64,000 nt of DNA from CAIMUS01 sp963708455 (GCA_963708455.1 CAVPSQ010000010.1:1116001-1180000); one strand, 5' to 3'. Shown: positions 46,901 to 55,082, counted from the first letter of the stretch. Translations and numbers: made by a program. Notes: generated by a model not told the origin, from the letters alone.

Positions 46901-47517
46901 GGGATTTTAGCCATATCGCGTACCAATCTCACGCCGAAGAAAGCCAGGCGCTGATTAGGCCTGATAGGGGGCACGGTGTCGCTAAGCGGATTCCACAGAT
47001 TCGGCTTGAAGCTGGGCCGCGGCGCGCCCAGTCCCGTCCAGGCGTTGCGGTCACACACCCATTCCACCACTCCGCCGCGCAGTAGGCTGAAATCCAACAG
47101 GGTTTTTGGCCGCGCTTGCTCCTCCAGGCGGCGCAGCAAAGCGGCTGCGCGGACGCCGGGAGCGGGCGAAGCGACGGGCGGCGTGAATGTTGTGGACTGA
47201 AAACACCGATAGATCGCCCGCCATTCCGCCACAGTCGGCAGCCGGTAGCTGTCCCCCAGCCAGGCGGCGTAGGCTTCCGCTTCCGCCGGCAACAGCCCGG
47301 TAAGAAACAGCCGCTCCCGCTGCTCCGGGGTAAAGCGTTGCGGCGAGATGCGGGGATTGAGTGTCAGGAGTTCCTCATACCAGTTGTCTCCCTGCGGGGT
47401 AAGATCGGCCAGGTAATACTCGAACTGAAGCTTGGTCAGAGGCAGCAGGCTCACGGCCAAAGCCGGGTCTTTCAGCATAATGTATGGAAAGCCGGTGCGG
47501 TCAAAGCAGCAGTCCAT
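46897..47517 (-). CDS. FGE-sulfatase-fold (formylglycine-generating-enzyme-like) protein
   Basis: 206 residues: SLLPLTKLQFEYYLADL, AEAYAAWLGDSYRLPTVAEW, RGGVVEWVCDRNAWTG and RLAFFGVRLVRDM match the order of motifs in the FGE/C-type-lectin fold. The copper-binding cysteines of true FGE are not recognisable, so a binding rather than catalytic role is likely. The ATG overlaps the VWA gene by 17 bp. Confidence 0.75.
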   Translation of the reverse strand: MDCCFDRTGFPYIMLKDPALAVSLLPLTKLQFEYYLADLTPQGDNWYEELLTLNPRISPQRFTPEQRERLFLTGLLPAEAEAYAAWLGDSYRLPTVAEWRAIYRCFQSTTFTPPVASPAPGVRAAALLRRLEEQARPKTLLDFSLLRGGVVEWVCDRNAWTGLGAPRPSFKPNLWNPLSDTVPPIRPNQRLAFFGVRLVRDMAKIP

Positions 47518-48607
47518 AGCAGTTCATGCCCAAGGATTGATAAGGGGAAAATTCGCCGGTTTCGGGCAGCCAGCGGGCACTGGCAGAATCGAAGCGGACC
47601 AGGCGGGCGTGGGTGTCTTCCCGGAGGGCAACGAGACCATTGCCGAGAGGGAGGGCTTCGCCAATCAGCCGGTAATCCGCGCCCTCGGCGTCGCGGCAAA
47701 GCTGCACGAATCCGCGTTGATTCGATAGACTGGAAAAGACCGGCTGGGCAATGATCGCACGGCCCGCGCGACAGCGCAGCGTGTCCCAGGCGTGGGTTGC
47801 CCCGCAGTGCGGACAGATAAAATTAAGCCCTTGGCAAGCCCGGTCGAGGATAGCGACTTCCTCCAGGGTCAGCCGTCCGTCTGCCGGTCTGGAAGCGGCG
47901 GACAGCGGGGGCAGTTCGCGGCGGCTGACGTGGCCCGTGGCGTGATGGCGCTCCACCTGGAGATTCGCATCCCGGCACAGCAGGCAGCGAATAGTCAGCG
48001 TCGCGGTCGGCGGGTGCTCGCTTCGCAGGACGAAGGTGCCCTGGTCCTCGATGCGGCGATAAGCGGGACAGTCCCAGGCCAGCGGCAAGAATCCCGGACC
48101 GCGCAATGCGATAGCGGTCACCGGGTCGTACAGCGATTGGCGGAGAACCTGGGCGGTGGGGGTGGTGAGTTCTGGCAGCCTGGCGCCGGCAGGTTGCAGG
48201 GAAACGCCGAAGTTGACCAGCCGCAGCCGGTGCCAAAACGGTGAGTCCCGCCAATCTTCCAGATCGTAGATCAGCCCGTCACCCAGCACGAACAGGGTGG
48301 CGTCTTCCTGTGGGAAGAGCGTTTCCAGCACCGGACCGATCAGACTGACGCGCAAAGCATTGTCCTCGAACCAGACTGGCGCTTGAGCATCCAGGTCGTG
48401 CGCGGCGTAGGCTTGAGGGTTGCCGAGGAAATAAATCCGGACGCGGACAGCGGCAGGCAATCCGGCGAGCGTTTCCAGGCACAGGCGAATGATGGCGCCG
48501 CGCCGGGGGGCGGCGCTTTCCGAAGCGTCCAGAATCAGGATCAAATCTTCGCCCTGGTCGCCTTCAAGCTGGAAGGTGTATTCGCCGGGCATGGGGTGGT
48601 TCATCAC
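47501..48607 (-). CDS. VWA-like protein with zinc ribbon
   Basis: 368 residues. Near the N-terminus LILILDASESAAPRRGAIIR gives a DxSxS MIDAS motif of a von Willebrand A domain. Later CLLCRD and CPHCGATH form a putative zinc ribbon. The C-terminal part is beta-rich. It overlaps the AAA+ gene (TGATG). VWA-AAA+ pairs commonly act together. Confidence 0.75.
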   Translation of the reverse strand: MMNHPMPGEYTFQLEGDQGEDLILILDASESAAPRRGAIIRLCLETLAGLPAAVRVRIYFLGNPQAYAAHDLDAQAPVWFEDNALRVSLIGPVLETLFPQEDATLFVLGDGLIYDLEDWRDSPFWHRLRLVNFGVSLQPAGARLPELTTPTAQVLRQSLYDPVTAIALRGPGFLPLAWDCPAYRRIEDQGTFVLRSEHPPTATLTIRCLLCRDANLQVERHHATGHVSRRELPPLSAASRPADGRLTLEEVAILDRACQGLNFICPHCGATHAWDTLRCRAGRAIIAQPVFSSLSNQRGFVQLCRDAEGADYRLIGEALPLGNGLVALREDTHARLVRFDSASARWLPETGEFSPYQSLGMNCYGLLL

Positions 48608-50457
48608 ATCACCTTGACCTCGATGCCGCCATCCCGTCCTGATAGTTCCAGTTGAAACTGCCGGTTTGTGGCATTCTCATATTCCGCCTCGAGGACCGCA
48701 CGCGCCAGCGGCAGCATGACTTCATCGTTGATGGCGTTGGTAATGCCGCGCCCCCCAAACCGGCTGATACGCTCTCCATAACGCGCCACCAACAGATCGA
48801 CCACGTCGTCGCTGACCTGCACCCGTTAGTTCTGCCGGCGGTACTTGTCGGCAAATTCGCCGGCGATGCGTTGCAGATGGGAGCGGATAATATTCTGCTG
48901 CACTTCGACGCCGTGGATGTAATTGAAGGGGATAATATTATTGCCGATGCGGTTGAGCAGTTCCGGGCGGGCGATTTCATACAGAAAGAAATTCTCCACC
49001 GCGCGGCGGAAGTGTTCGCGGAGGCGTTGTTGCCGCTCGTTGTCGGTCGCCTCGGTGGCGAGGAGAACATCCAAGGTTGACTGCTCGGCAATCGGATTGC
49101 CCCGGCTGTCGAGGGCGCGGGCGCCAATGTTGGAGGTGAAGATGATCACAGTCTCGGTAAAGAATACCGTCTGCCCGCGACTGTCCGTGAGGCGGCCTTC
49201 GTCGAGCAATTGCAGGAAAATATCGAAGATTTTCGGGTTGGCCTTTTCGATTTCGTCGAACAGCAACACGGCAAACGGTTTTTCCCGCACCGCATTGGTC
49301 AACAGGCCGCCGCGTTCGTAGCCCACATAGCCGGGCGGGGAGCCGATGAGCTTGGACACGGTGTGTTCTTCCTTGAATTCGCTCATATCGAAGCGAATAA
49401 AGGCTTCTTCCGTACTGAACAGGAATTTGGCCAGCTTTTTCGCCACAAAGGTTTTTCCGACCCCGGTCGGGCCGGCAAAGAACAGCACGCCCTTGGGCTT
49501 GGCGGCCGTGCCTCCGGCCATACCGGTCAGGCCGGCGCGGGCCAGCACCAACGTGTCGATCACCCGCTCGATGGCCTCTTTCTGCCCTTTGACGCCTTCC
49601 TGGTTGGTGAACCAGTCCTCGCCTTGCGCCAGCTTGGTAATGCTCAAACTGGCCCAGTGATCCTCCTGTTCGCCGATCCGGTAACGGTTGACCAAACGCC
49701 GCACTTCGCGGCTGTCCACATCGGTGTGGTCTTTCAGTTCCTTGGCGATGGCATCCAGATCATGCAGGTATAAACCATCGGTGAGATCGGCGGCCAGTTC
49801 CCGATGGGCATAGATGGCGCCGAGCCGATGGGACAGGTAGGCCAGGCGGTCGGTCTTGTCCGGCAACGGGATCGGTAGAACCCGGACTTTGGGCGCGTGG
49901 GTGTAAAGCTCCAGCGGCAGTTGGGTATCTTGCAGCGCCACCATGATCAGACGGTGGTTCGGGGTGATGTTTTCGATGATTTTTTCCAGCCGCAGCAGGA
50001 TTTCTTTTTCATCGTCCTGGTAACCGCTCTTATAGGCGATGACTTTGTCCAGGTAGTAGAGCACGAACAGCCGATTCGTCGTCGGCTCTATCGCCTGCTC
50101 TGCCCAAATGGCGAATATCCGCGAGGGGGGATCCTCCCTCTGGCTGGTGCTTTGGGCGCGGGGTTCGGTACTGGCTAATTCGTCGTCAGCCCCCCGGTTT
50201 GTTGGCGCTGAATCGGGCGCTGTGGGGGGCGGATTTGCGGCAGTCAGCCGGGTACGGCGCTCCTGACCGACCGGATCGTAGATCACTCGCTCGCCAAAAG
50301 ACAGCCCTATCTCCTGGGTGACCTGTTCCAGCAAGTCGTTGAGGTTGAGGTATACCCGGCCCGCCGAATCGATATAGCGATCCCGCACATTGCCGTAGAG
50401 GATGAGTACGGGTTTGTCCTGCAAGGCGCTGCGCAGATTCTGAATCCACACGGACAT
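48604..50457 (-). CDS. ClpB/ClpA-like AAA+ ATPase, interrupted by one in-frame TAA
   Basis: Start ATG 50457 (MSVWIQNLRSALQDKPVLIL) follows a strong GGAGGAGG. The N-terminal AAA domain is degenerate (VLILYGNVRDRYID, no Walker A). The second is ClpB-like: FAGPTGVGKTFVAKKLAKFL, GSPPGYVGYERGGLLTNAV pore loop, AVLLFDEIEKANPKIF and TSNIGARAL. A TAA at 48826-48828 follows YRRQN. The same frame continues RVQVSDDVVDLLVARYG to 48604, completing the C-terminal small domain. It is either a nonsense mutation or an error. Confidence 0.85.
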
Positions 50458-51415
50458 GCTCAGTCCCTCCTCCGCCAGTGGCTGTCGTTTGCTGTGCTCC
50501 GTCATCCGGCAGTTCTTTTTCACCCTTGCGGCGCAACTTGGGAGTGGATTTACCCGTGACCGGGCGGAATTGGGTTTGGATGCCGAATCGTTCATCCAAT
50601 TGTTTGGAAAGTTCGCCGAATTCTACGGGGCACTGGTTATCGGCCATTTGCGAGAATGAACCCAGACCGTCCAGCGCGAGGTGAAAATCGATCCGCCCCC
50701 GGTCATGGGTATCCACCGAAAATACGATGCGGCTGCCACGCTCGCCGGGCTTTTCAAAGCGGGGTTGGGTGATTTCGGTAAAGCGTAGGTCTGCAGCAAC
50801 CTGCCGCAGCGCTTTGAGCAAATACAATCGCCGCTGATGTTGTGCTTCCCAATTCGTAGCCTGAGAAGCCTTTGCTTGCAGTTCACTGTGTAAAGCGCTG
50901 AGTTGACCTTCGGCTTCGTGGTAGTGGTCCTTGTCAAGCCATTGCGCTGCCTGTTCGAGCCTCGATTCCCAGGCGGCCACCGCCTCTGCGCCGTACCATA
51001 ATCGCAGCACCTCACTGTGTTGCAGTAGAAGCTGGGTTACGGTGACCCGTTGTTCCGCTACCGCTCGACCAAGGGCGTCAGCCTTCTGGGTCAGGGCAAG
51101 CTGCAAATTTTTCAGACAGGTTCGCCCGGCATTGACGAGTTGCTCCTGTTGGCGCTGCGCCTGGCGAACCTCATTCAAACTATGGTTCATGCTGTAGGTA
51201 TGAACCGGCTTCGTTCCTTGCAGCCATTGCCGGGAGGTCGCTACTTCAGCAGTAAAGGTCGAGCGTAGACCTTCCGACATGCCATTGACCTGATCTGTCA
51301 ATTGCTTTTGCAGCGCCGCGCTTTCCGACTGTAGGCTTTGCAGACTTTGCAGCAAGTCTAGTTTTTCCTGGCGTTCGCGTTGCAGTTGTATTTCAGTATA
51401 TTTTTCTCCGCTCAT
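50186..51415 (-). CDS. Coiled-coil protein, first gene of the conflict cluster
   Basis: 409 residues if read to its stop, starting ATG 51415 (MSGEKYTEIQLQRERQEKLD) with AAGGGG upstream. The first 220 residues are heptad-rich (LLQSLQSLQSESAALQKQLT). A globular segment follows (RIVFSVDTHDRGRIDFHLAL, FGELSKQLDERFGIQTQFRP). The frame overlaps the AAA+ gene by 272 bp. That tail (GQTRTHPLRQCAGSLYRFGG) looks like out-of-frame AAA+ sequence, so the real end may be near 50460 with a small frame change. Confidence 0.7.
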   Translation of the reverse strand: MSGEKYTEIQLQRERQEKLDLLQSLQSLQSESAALQKQLTDQVNGMSEGLRSTFTAEVATSRQWLQGTKPVHTYSMNHSLNEVRQAQRQQEQLVNAGRTCLKNLQLALTQKADALGRAVAEQRVTVTQLLLQHSEVLRLWYGAEAVAAWESRLEQAAQWLDKDHYHEAEGQLSALHSELQAKASQATNWEAQHQRRLYLLKALRQVAADLRFTEITQPRFEKPGERGSRIVFSVDTHDRGRIDFHLALDGLGSFSQMADNQCPVEFGELSKQLDERFGIQTQFRPVTGKSTPKLRRKGEKELPDDGAQQTTATGGGGTEHVRVDSESAQRLAGQTRTHPLRQCAGSLYRFGGPGIPQPQRLAGTGHPGDRAVFWRASDLRSGRSGAPYPADCRKSAPHSARFSANKPGG

Positions 51416-51561
51416 GGGTCGCCCCTTTGGTGCATGAGAGTTTGGCTCAATGTGGATTCCGGATAGTTCGTAAGATATTCTACGCCGTCGATAGTGCTGA
51501 GAGGTGGAGTCCTGGAAATCACGCGGTCGACCAGGATATGCTTGCCGCTCGGCGGATTCAT
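51412..51561 (-). CDS. Small ORF coupled to the coiled-coil gene
   Basis: 49 codons, MNPPSGKHILVDRVISRTPP to MHQRGDP-stop, whose TGA overlaps the ATG of the coiled-coil gene. The first 31 bp recur at 56040-56070 (MNPPSGQHIL). Could be a leader peptide or chance; no family. Confidence 0.3.
   Translation of the reverse strand: MNPPSGKHILVDRVISRTPPLSTIDGVEYLTNYPESTLSQTLMHQRGDP
51531..51561. repeat. 31-bp repeat, partner at 56040-56070
   Basis: CCAGGATATGCTTGCCGCTC and onward matches 56040-56070 with two mismatches. On the minus strand both copies begin an ORF with MNPPSG(K/Q)HIL. Confidence 0.6.
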
Positions 51562-51609
51562 CTGGTGGCCAGAAATCGGTGGCCAGAAATCGGCGGAAAT
51601 CAGGGACGG

Positions 51610-51682
51610 AAATCGGGGACAGACCACGATTTCCATCGCTTTCCATTTCCGTTCGCCGGAAAACGTGGTCTGTCCCCGATTT
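51610..51682. repeat. REP-like inverted repeat
   Basis: AAATCGGGGACAGACCACG at 51610-51628 and its exact complement at 51664-51682, with a 35-base loop. Just before it TGGCCAGAAATCGG is tandemly repeated. Likely a REP/BIME-type unit next to the promoter region of the cluster. Confidence 0.7.
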
Positions 51683-51737
51683 CTACGACTGGAACAGCAC
51701 CTGGCGGCGGGAGGGTGATCAGGTTTTCATGACCGGT
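51683..51737 (+). pseudogene. Fragment of a paralogue of the 37763-38362 secreted protein gene
   Basis: FYDWNSTWRREGDQVFMTG corresponds to FFDWNGTWRQEGDQVFMTG of the secreted protein, with about 90 percent DNA identity over 50 bp. The rest is absent. It is followed at once by CCCTGCTTAGCCTGCTTCAG, which also occurs at 39961. 51738-51888 holds no gene. Confidence 0.7.
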
Positions 51738-51888
51738 CCCTGCTTAGCCTGCTTCAGTTCAAAAGTCGGGCGCGTAGGCGCCCTACAGACGTCGTGACGA
51801 ACCTCGCACGGGTCGGTCAACGCGGCGCTTTTACCCGGCCATCCTGCCCAAGTCATCAATATTCTGGTACCCGCTTTGGGCGGCGCTG

Positions 51889-52734
51889 CTACCGCGCGGC
51901 ATGGACGGCGACGATGGTAGTCATGCTGTGCAGCGTGCAGGACTGTTGCGGCGGCTCGGTGGAATCAAACCCCATACAGCGCCTCGGCCCCAGTTCACCG
52001 TGGCAGAACATGCCGAAAATAGGAATACCGGGCAGCAGCCTGGCTACGGCGTCCGGCTCGACATTGTTGACGCCGTATTCGTTCTTGCCGCGCATGAAGC
52101 AGGGAAACAGCGCGACCACCTCGACTCTGGCTCCAGCGGGCGCTTGATCGAGCAACGTCTTGACGGAACCGGCGGCATCGGCTGTGAAAGAGCTGATCCC
52201 GACGGTGCTGTCGGGCTTGGCCAGCGTGCTGACGGAAAAATACGGGATCGGCTCGAACCGTTCTTCGTAAGGCACGTAGCGGTAAGTGGCCTTGGCGACG
52301 CCGCCGTAATAGGTCACCGCTGACTGTCTGGCCAATACGGCGCCGATATCGCTGCCGCCGCCAGCTACCACCAGGTGCGCCGTCACCCCCTCGGACGGAA
52401 GCGTCTCGGCGCTGGTGAGCACGCCGCCACCGGCAAAAGCGACGACCACCACACCCTGGCCGCCATCCCCACCGGTGCCGCCGTATTCCCTGCCCCGACC
52501 AGCCTCCATCAGCTCGATATTGCGTCCCTCGGTGGCGGAGAACCCCAGGATGCCGTAGCAATCCGCCAACAATACCTGCGGGCCGGGCGTAACTGCCTTG
52601 GCGAACGGAATAAAGGCGGCGGGTTCGATTCCCAGCGCCAACAGCACGATCACATCGCAACCGCCAGTCAGCCGGGGAGCGACGACGGTCCGAAGTTCCT
52701 CGACATCGGCGCAAAGTTGGGTTTGTATTTGCAT
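51889..52734 (-). CDS. FIST-domain signal-transduction protein
   Basis: 281 residues from ATG 52734 (MQIQTQLCADVEELRTVVAP). The C-terminal FIST_C domain: ALFPCFMRGKNEYGVNNVEP, PGIPIFGMFCHGELGPRRCM. FIST proteins sense small ligands and often sit with chemotaxis or signalling genes; none is adjacent. The N-terminal domain is short. GGGAG lies 8-12 bp before the start. Confidence 0.75.
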   Translation of the reverse strand: MQIQTQLCADVEELRTVVAPRLTGGCDVIVLLALGIEPAAFIPFAKAVTPGPQVLLADCYGILGFSATEGRNIELMEAGRGREYGGTGGDGGQGVVVVAFAGGGVLTSAETLPSEGVTAHLVVAGGGSDIGAVLARQSAVTYYGGVAKATYRYVPYEERFEPIPYFSVSTLAKPDSTVGISSFTADAAGSVKTLLDQAPAGARVEVVALFPCFMRGKNEYGVNNVEPDAVARLLPGIPIFGMFCHGELGPRRCMGFDSTEPPQQSCTLHSMTTIVAVHAAR

Positions 52735-52837
52735 CGTTACGGACTCCCTGCTCGAAATAGGAATAAAGGAAAGGATAGTATGCCGCGGTAGTAGCAGACA
52801 CAAACAGTTTTCGTCGTCCCACGTTGCATCGGTAATA

Positions 52838-52911
52838 ATCAACCGGTTCCACGTCTGCACCAAGGTCACCGTTGCTGTTGTGTACCTGACAGGTCTTTGT
52901 TCAAGACCCAT
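52838..52911. repeat. Duplicated 3' end of the GTPase gene
   Basis: AATCAACCGGTTCCACGTCT... to GACCCATAAC is a diverged copy of 40018-40092, the 3' end of the zinc-ribbon GTPase. It lies between the FIST gene and the first attC site. 52735-52837 shows no gene. Confidence 0.65.
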
Positions 52912-52965
52912 AACGTTTGAACTCACCGGCCGCCATAGGCGGTCCGGTGCAATGAAGGGTTGGGC
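52908..52965 (-). other. Integron attC site a (after the TIR cassette)
   Basis: Minus strand: GCCCAAC CCTTCATTGCACCGG ... CCGGTGAGTTCAAAC GTTATGG. The R box, the imperfect L'' and L' arms and the central GGACCGCC/GGCGGCC stem match attC layout. The R' box deviates from GTTRRRY. Confidence 0.65.
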
Positions 52966-53016
52966 ATCAGCTACACAAGGGATGGGGCCGAGGGTAATCG
53001 ATGTGTCAATGTTCGG

Positions 53017-54007
53017 TTAGATGTCTTTGCGCGGCAATCCCGCAAAAGGTGCGGCAGCCGACTTGAGTTCTTGTTCTGCAGCATTTAACTCATTTTGCCG
53101 ATCGGCGTCGATTCTGACCCCTGCCCGCTGAAGTGACGCCTGAGCGCTTCGTATTGTCTCAGATAGCTTCGGATATGATTGAGTATCTAGTGAACCGACG
53201 GCAAAACGTAGTGCTTTTGCTGCATGATATCCAACAAACGGCTTTTCCGCTGCAATGAGATCAGCCAGAAAATCAAGATGTATTTCAGAATGCGAACACT
53301 TGAAGTATCGAAACTGCCGCCAAGCGATCACCAGGCGATGGGCTGTTGACGAGTTCTTCGAGTAGAGGATATGAAGCAGTCGACAAATTTCGCATTTTTT
53401 GAAAGATGACCTCCATCTGATCAGTCCGCTCTTTTGAGGGTCGGAGTCAATATCGGATACTTTCGTAAATTCGGGAGTAAAAATGTATTTGCTGGCGAAC
53501 TAGTGCGATTGAAGGACAGAGCCCCTCCGCTAGGTTGCTTTCATCAGTAATCTCGTTTGGCACAGGGAGCGCCACCGACACAATCGTTCTAATTTCGGCG
53601 GCTACCTCCTTGAATGCCTCTTCGGGTGATGAGCGTAGAGTGATTGGTTGGGCACCTCTTGGTAACATCTCCAATTCGCTAATCGGGGACTCCTCCCATA
53701 AGCATGGTGCTAACAGTACTGGTACAAGTTTCACCTCACCTTTCTTTAATCTAGCGAATGCCCTATCCACCTCTACACCTAAGCAATAGTCAGAATCAAA
53801 GAAATCTGGACTGAGCAAGAGAATTACGAGATTAGCGGAGTCGATTTTTGACTCAATCTCACTCCTCCAATGGGTTCCCGGTTCAATTTTTCGGTCATAC
53901 CAGTCGACAATTTTCTTGTTCTGTCGAAGGGGAGCAAGGTGCGTGCTAAGCCGATCCCTGAATGGCGCATCCATGTGCGAATACGAATAGAAGATTTTCC
54001 AGGTCAT
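53017..54007 (-). pseudogene. TIR-domain protein, interrupted by a TGA and a frameshift (cassette gene)
   Basis: The N-terminal 150 residues are a TIR domain: MTWKIFYSYSHMDAPFRDRL, EPGTHWRSEIESKIDSANLV, LLLSPDFFDSDYCLGVEVDR. GGAGG precedes the ATG. The frame meets TGA at 53447 after IYESIRY. The same frame continues LRPSKERTDQMEVIFQKMRN and SPGDRLAAVSILQV. A one-base shift near 53345 leads to EIHLDFLADLIAAEKPFVGY ending at 53017. YExIR...M..I...MR.L and EKPFVGYHAA are the usual helical partner domain of such TIR proteins. Bacterial TIR domains are often NADases in phage defence. Confidence 0.8.
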
Positions 54008-54041
54008 TTGATAGCCTCCAAGGGGCTAGGAATGTCAAGGC

Positions 54042-54261
54042 ATTTCGAAAAGGGTGGGGCTCTTTTCGGCCACGCTTTAGTGGCTATCAATCAGCCAATT
54101 TTCGCCCGCCGTTAGCTGCACGAGTTCCCTCTTGGCTGGGTAATACCTTCCCGACCGGTTACATGCCGCCTCCAGGTGATTTTCCCAAGCTATTGATACT
54201 TTTAGCATTTTATTCTCTTACGGTCCTTCGTGGCCGAAAAGACCCACAGCCGTTTCGAAAT
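54042..54261. repeat. Long inverted repeat upstream of the TIR gene
   Basis: Arms of 33 bp at 54042-54074 and 54229-54261 match at 29 positions (ATTTCGAAA ... TCTTTTCGGCCACG), separated by 154 bp. The whole lies between the TIR start and attC b. A transcript through it would fold into a long hairpin. No ORF. Confidence 0.65.
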
Positions 54262-54293
54262 AGGTAGAGCTATTCTCGGTTCGCCTTGCTGAT

Positions 54294-54363
54294 GCCCAAC
54301 CGTGCAAGCTCAAGGACGCTGTGCGGCTTTATCGCGCAGCGTCCCTGGAGCGCCGGGTTGGGC
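54294..54363 (-). other. Integron attC site b
   Basis: 70 bp. Minus strand: GCCCAAC CCGGCGCTCCAGG ... CCTTGAGCTTGCACG GTTGGGC. Perfect R''/R' boxes (RYYYAAC and GTTRRRY), inner stem GGACGCTG(C)GCG/CGC(A)CAGCGTCC. Confidence 0.85.
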
Positions 54364-54537
54364 GAAGAATTGGCAACTGGCCAGCCACTGCTGAGCAGCA
54401 TGCCGACACGGCCACGGGTGAAACATCCCTGCCGACCGCGCGGTACCGCAAGGGCGTCAGCCAGCCAGGTTGCAGGGCAACGACGGCCGCCCACCCCTTC
54501 GGCCGCGACAGTGTAGGGTCATGATTTGGCCTCGCAC
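54364..54537. other. ORF-less cassette body between attC b and c
   Basis: 174 bp with no convincing ORF on either strand and many short palindromic GC stretches. Its boundary sequences (GTTGGGC start, GCCCAAC end) match, so it is a genuine cassette that may hold a promoter or small RNA. Confidence 0.5.
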
Positions 54538-54595
54538 GCCCAACCATAAGCTCAGCCGCCGGCGTTAGCCGGTCGGCTGGAGCGCCAAGTTAGGC
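54538..54595 (-). other. Integron attC site c (after the toxin-antitoxin cassette)
   Basis: 58 bp. Minus strand: GCCTAAC TTGGCGCTCCAGCC GACCGGC ... GCCGGCGGCTGAGCTTATG GTTGGGC. Both R boxes are perfect and the stem is strong. Confidence 0.88.
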
Positions 54596-54598
54596 ATT

Positions 54599-54847
54599 TC
54601 ACCTATATATGTCTCGTCTATTTCCAACACGCAACACCACAATCTCATCATTTTCAATGTCAAAAACTATCCTGTAATCTCCCACTCGAAATCTGTATGT
54701 CCCTATTTTTGCACTTGTTAGCTTTTTTGCATACTTTAATGGCTCTTGGGCATATTCTTGAAGCTTTTGACCAATCCTGCTTTTCTCGTCTTTGGAGATT
54801 TTGTCTAAATCCCTAAATGCCCTGCGAGTGAATACAATCTTATGCAT
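54599..54847 (-). CDS. RelE/ParE-superfamily toxin (cassette gene)
   Basis: 82 residues from ATG 54847: MHKIVFTRRAFRDLDKISKD, then YRFRVGDYRIVFDIENDEIV and LRVGNRRDIYR-stop, the RelE/ParE fold with its C-terminal Arg/Tyr. The ATG overlaps the antitoxin stop. AT-rich compared with the chromosome. The stop lies 3 bp before attC c. Confidence 0.9.
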   Translation of the reverse strand: MHKIVFTRRAFRDLDKISKDEKSRIGQKLQEYAQEPLKYAKKLTSAKIGTYRFRVGDYRIVFDIENDEIVVLRVGNRRDIYR

Positions 54848-55034
54848 CAAAAATATCCTCAAAGCTCTTTACTCTACCTTCCTTATAGTCTTTTCGGGCT
54901 TCTTCAATCGAGTTAATATACTCTTCACTAGAAAGAGCTAACATATCTTCAACAAGATCCTGCATACTGTCTTTTACTGTATCCGATATAAGAGCTTTCA
55001 ATTCGTCAACCGTTAAGTCTTTTACTTGCATCAT
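54840..55034 (-). CDS. Antitoxin partner of the RelE/ParE toxin (cassette gene)
   Basis: 64 residues from ATG 55034 (MMQVKDLTVDELKALISDTV) with AAGG upstream, then acidic helices (VEDMLALSSEEYINSIEEAR) and GRVKSFEDIFDA. Small, acidic, upstream of and overlapping the toxin, as type II antitoxins are. An in-frame upstream start at 55070 is possible. Confidence 0.8.
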   Translation of the reverse strand: MMQVKDLTVDELKALISDTVKDSMQDLVEDMLALSSEEYINSIEEARKDYKEGRVKSFEDIFDA

Positions 55035-55082
55035 ATCAAATAACCTTTTCTGCTTCTGCGGGAAAATCATTACGATCGTGGT

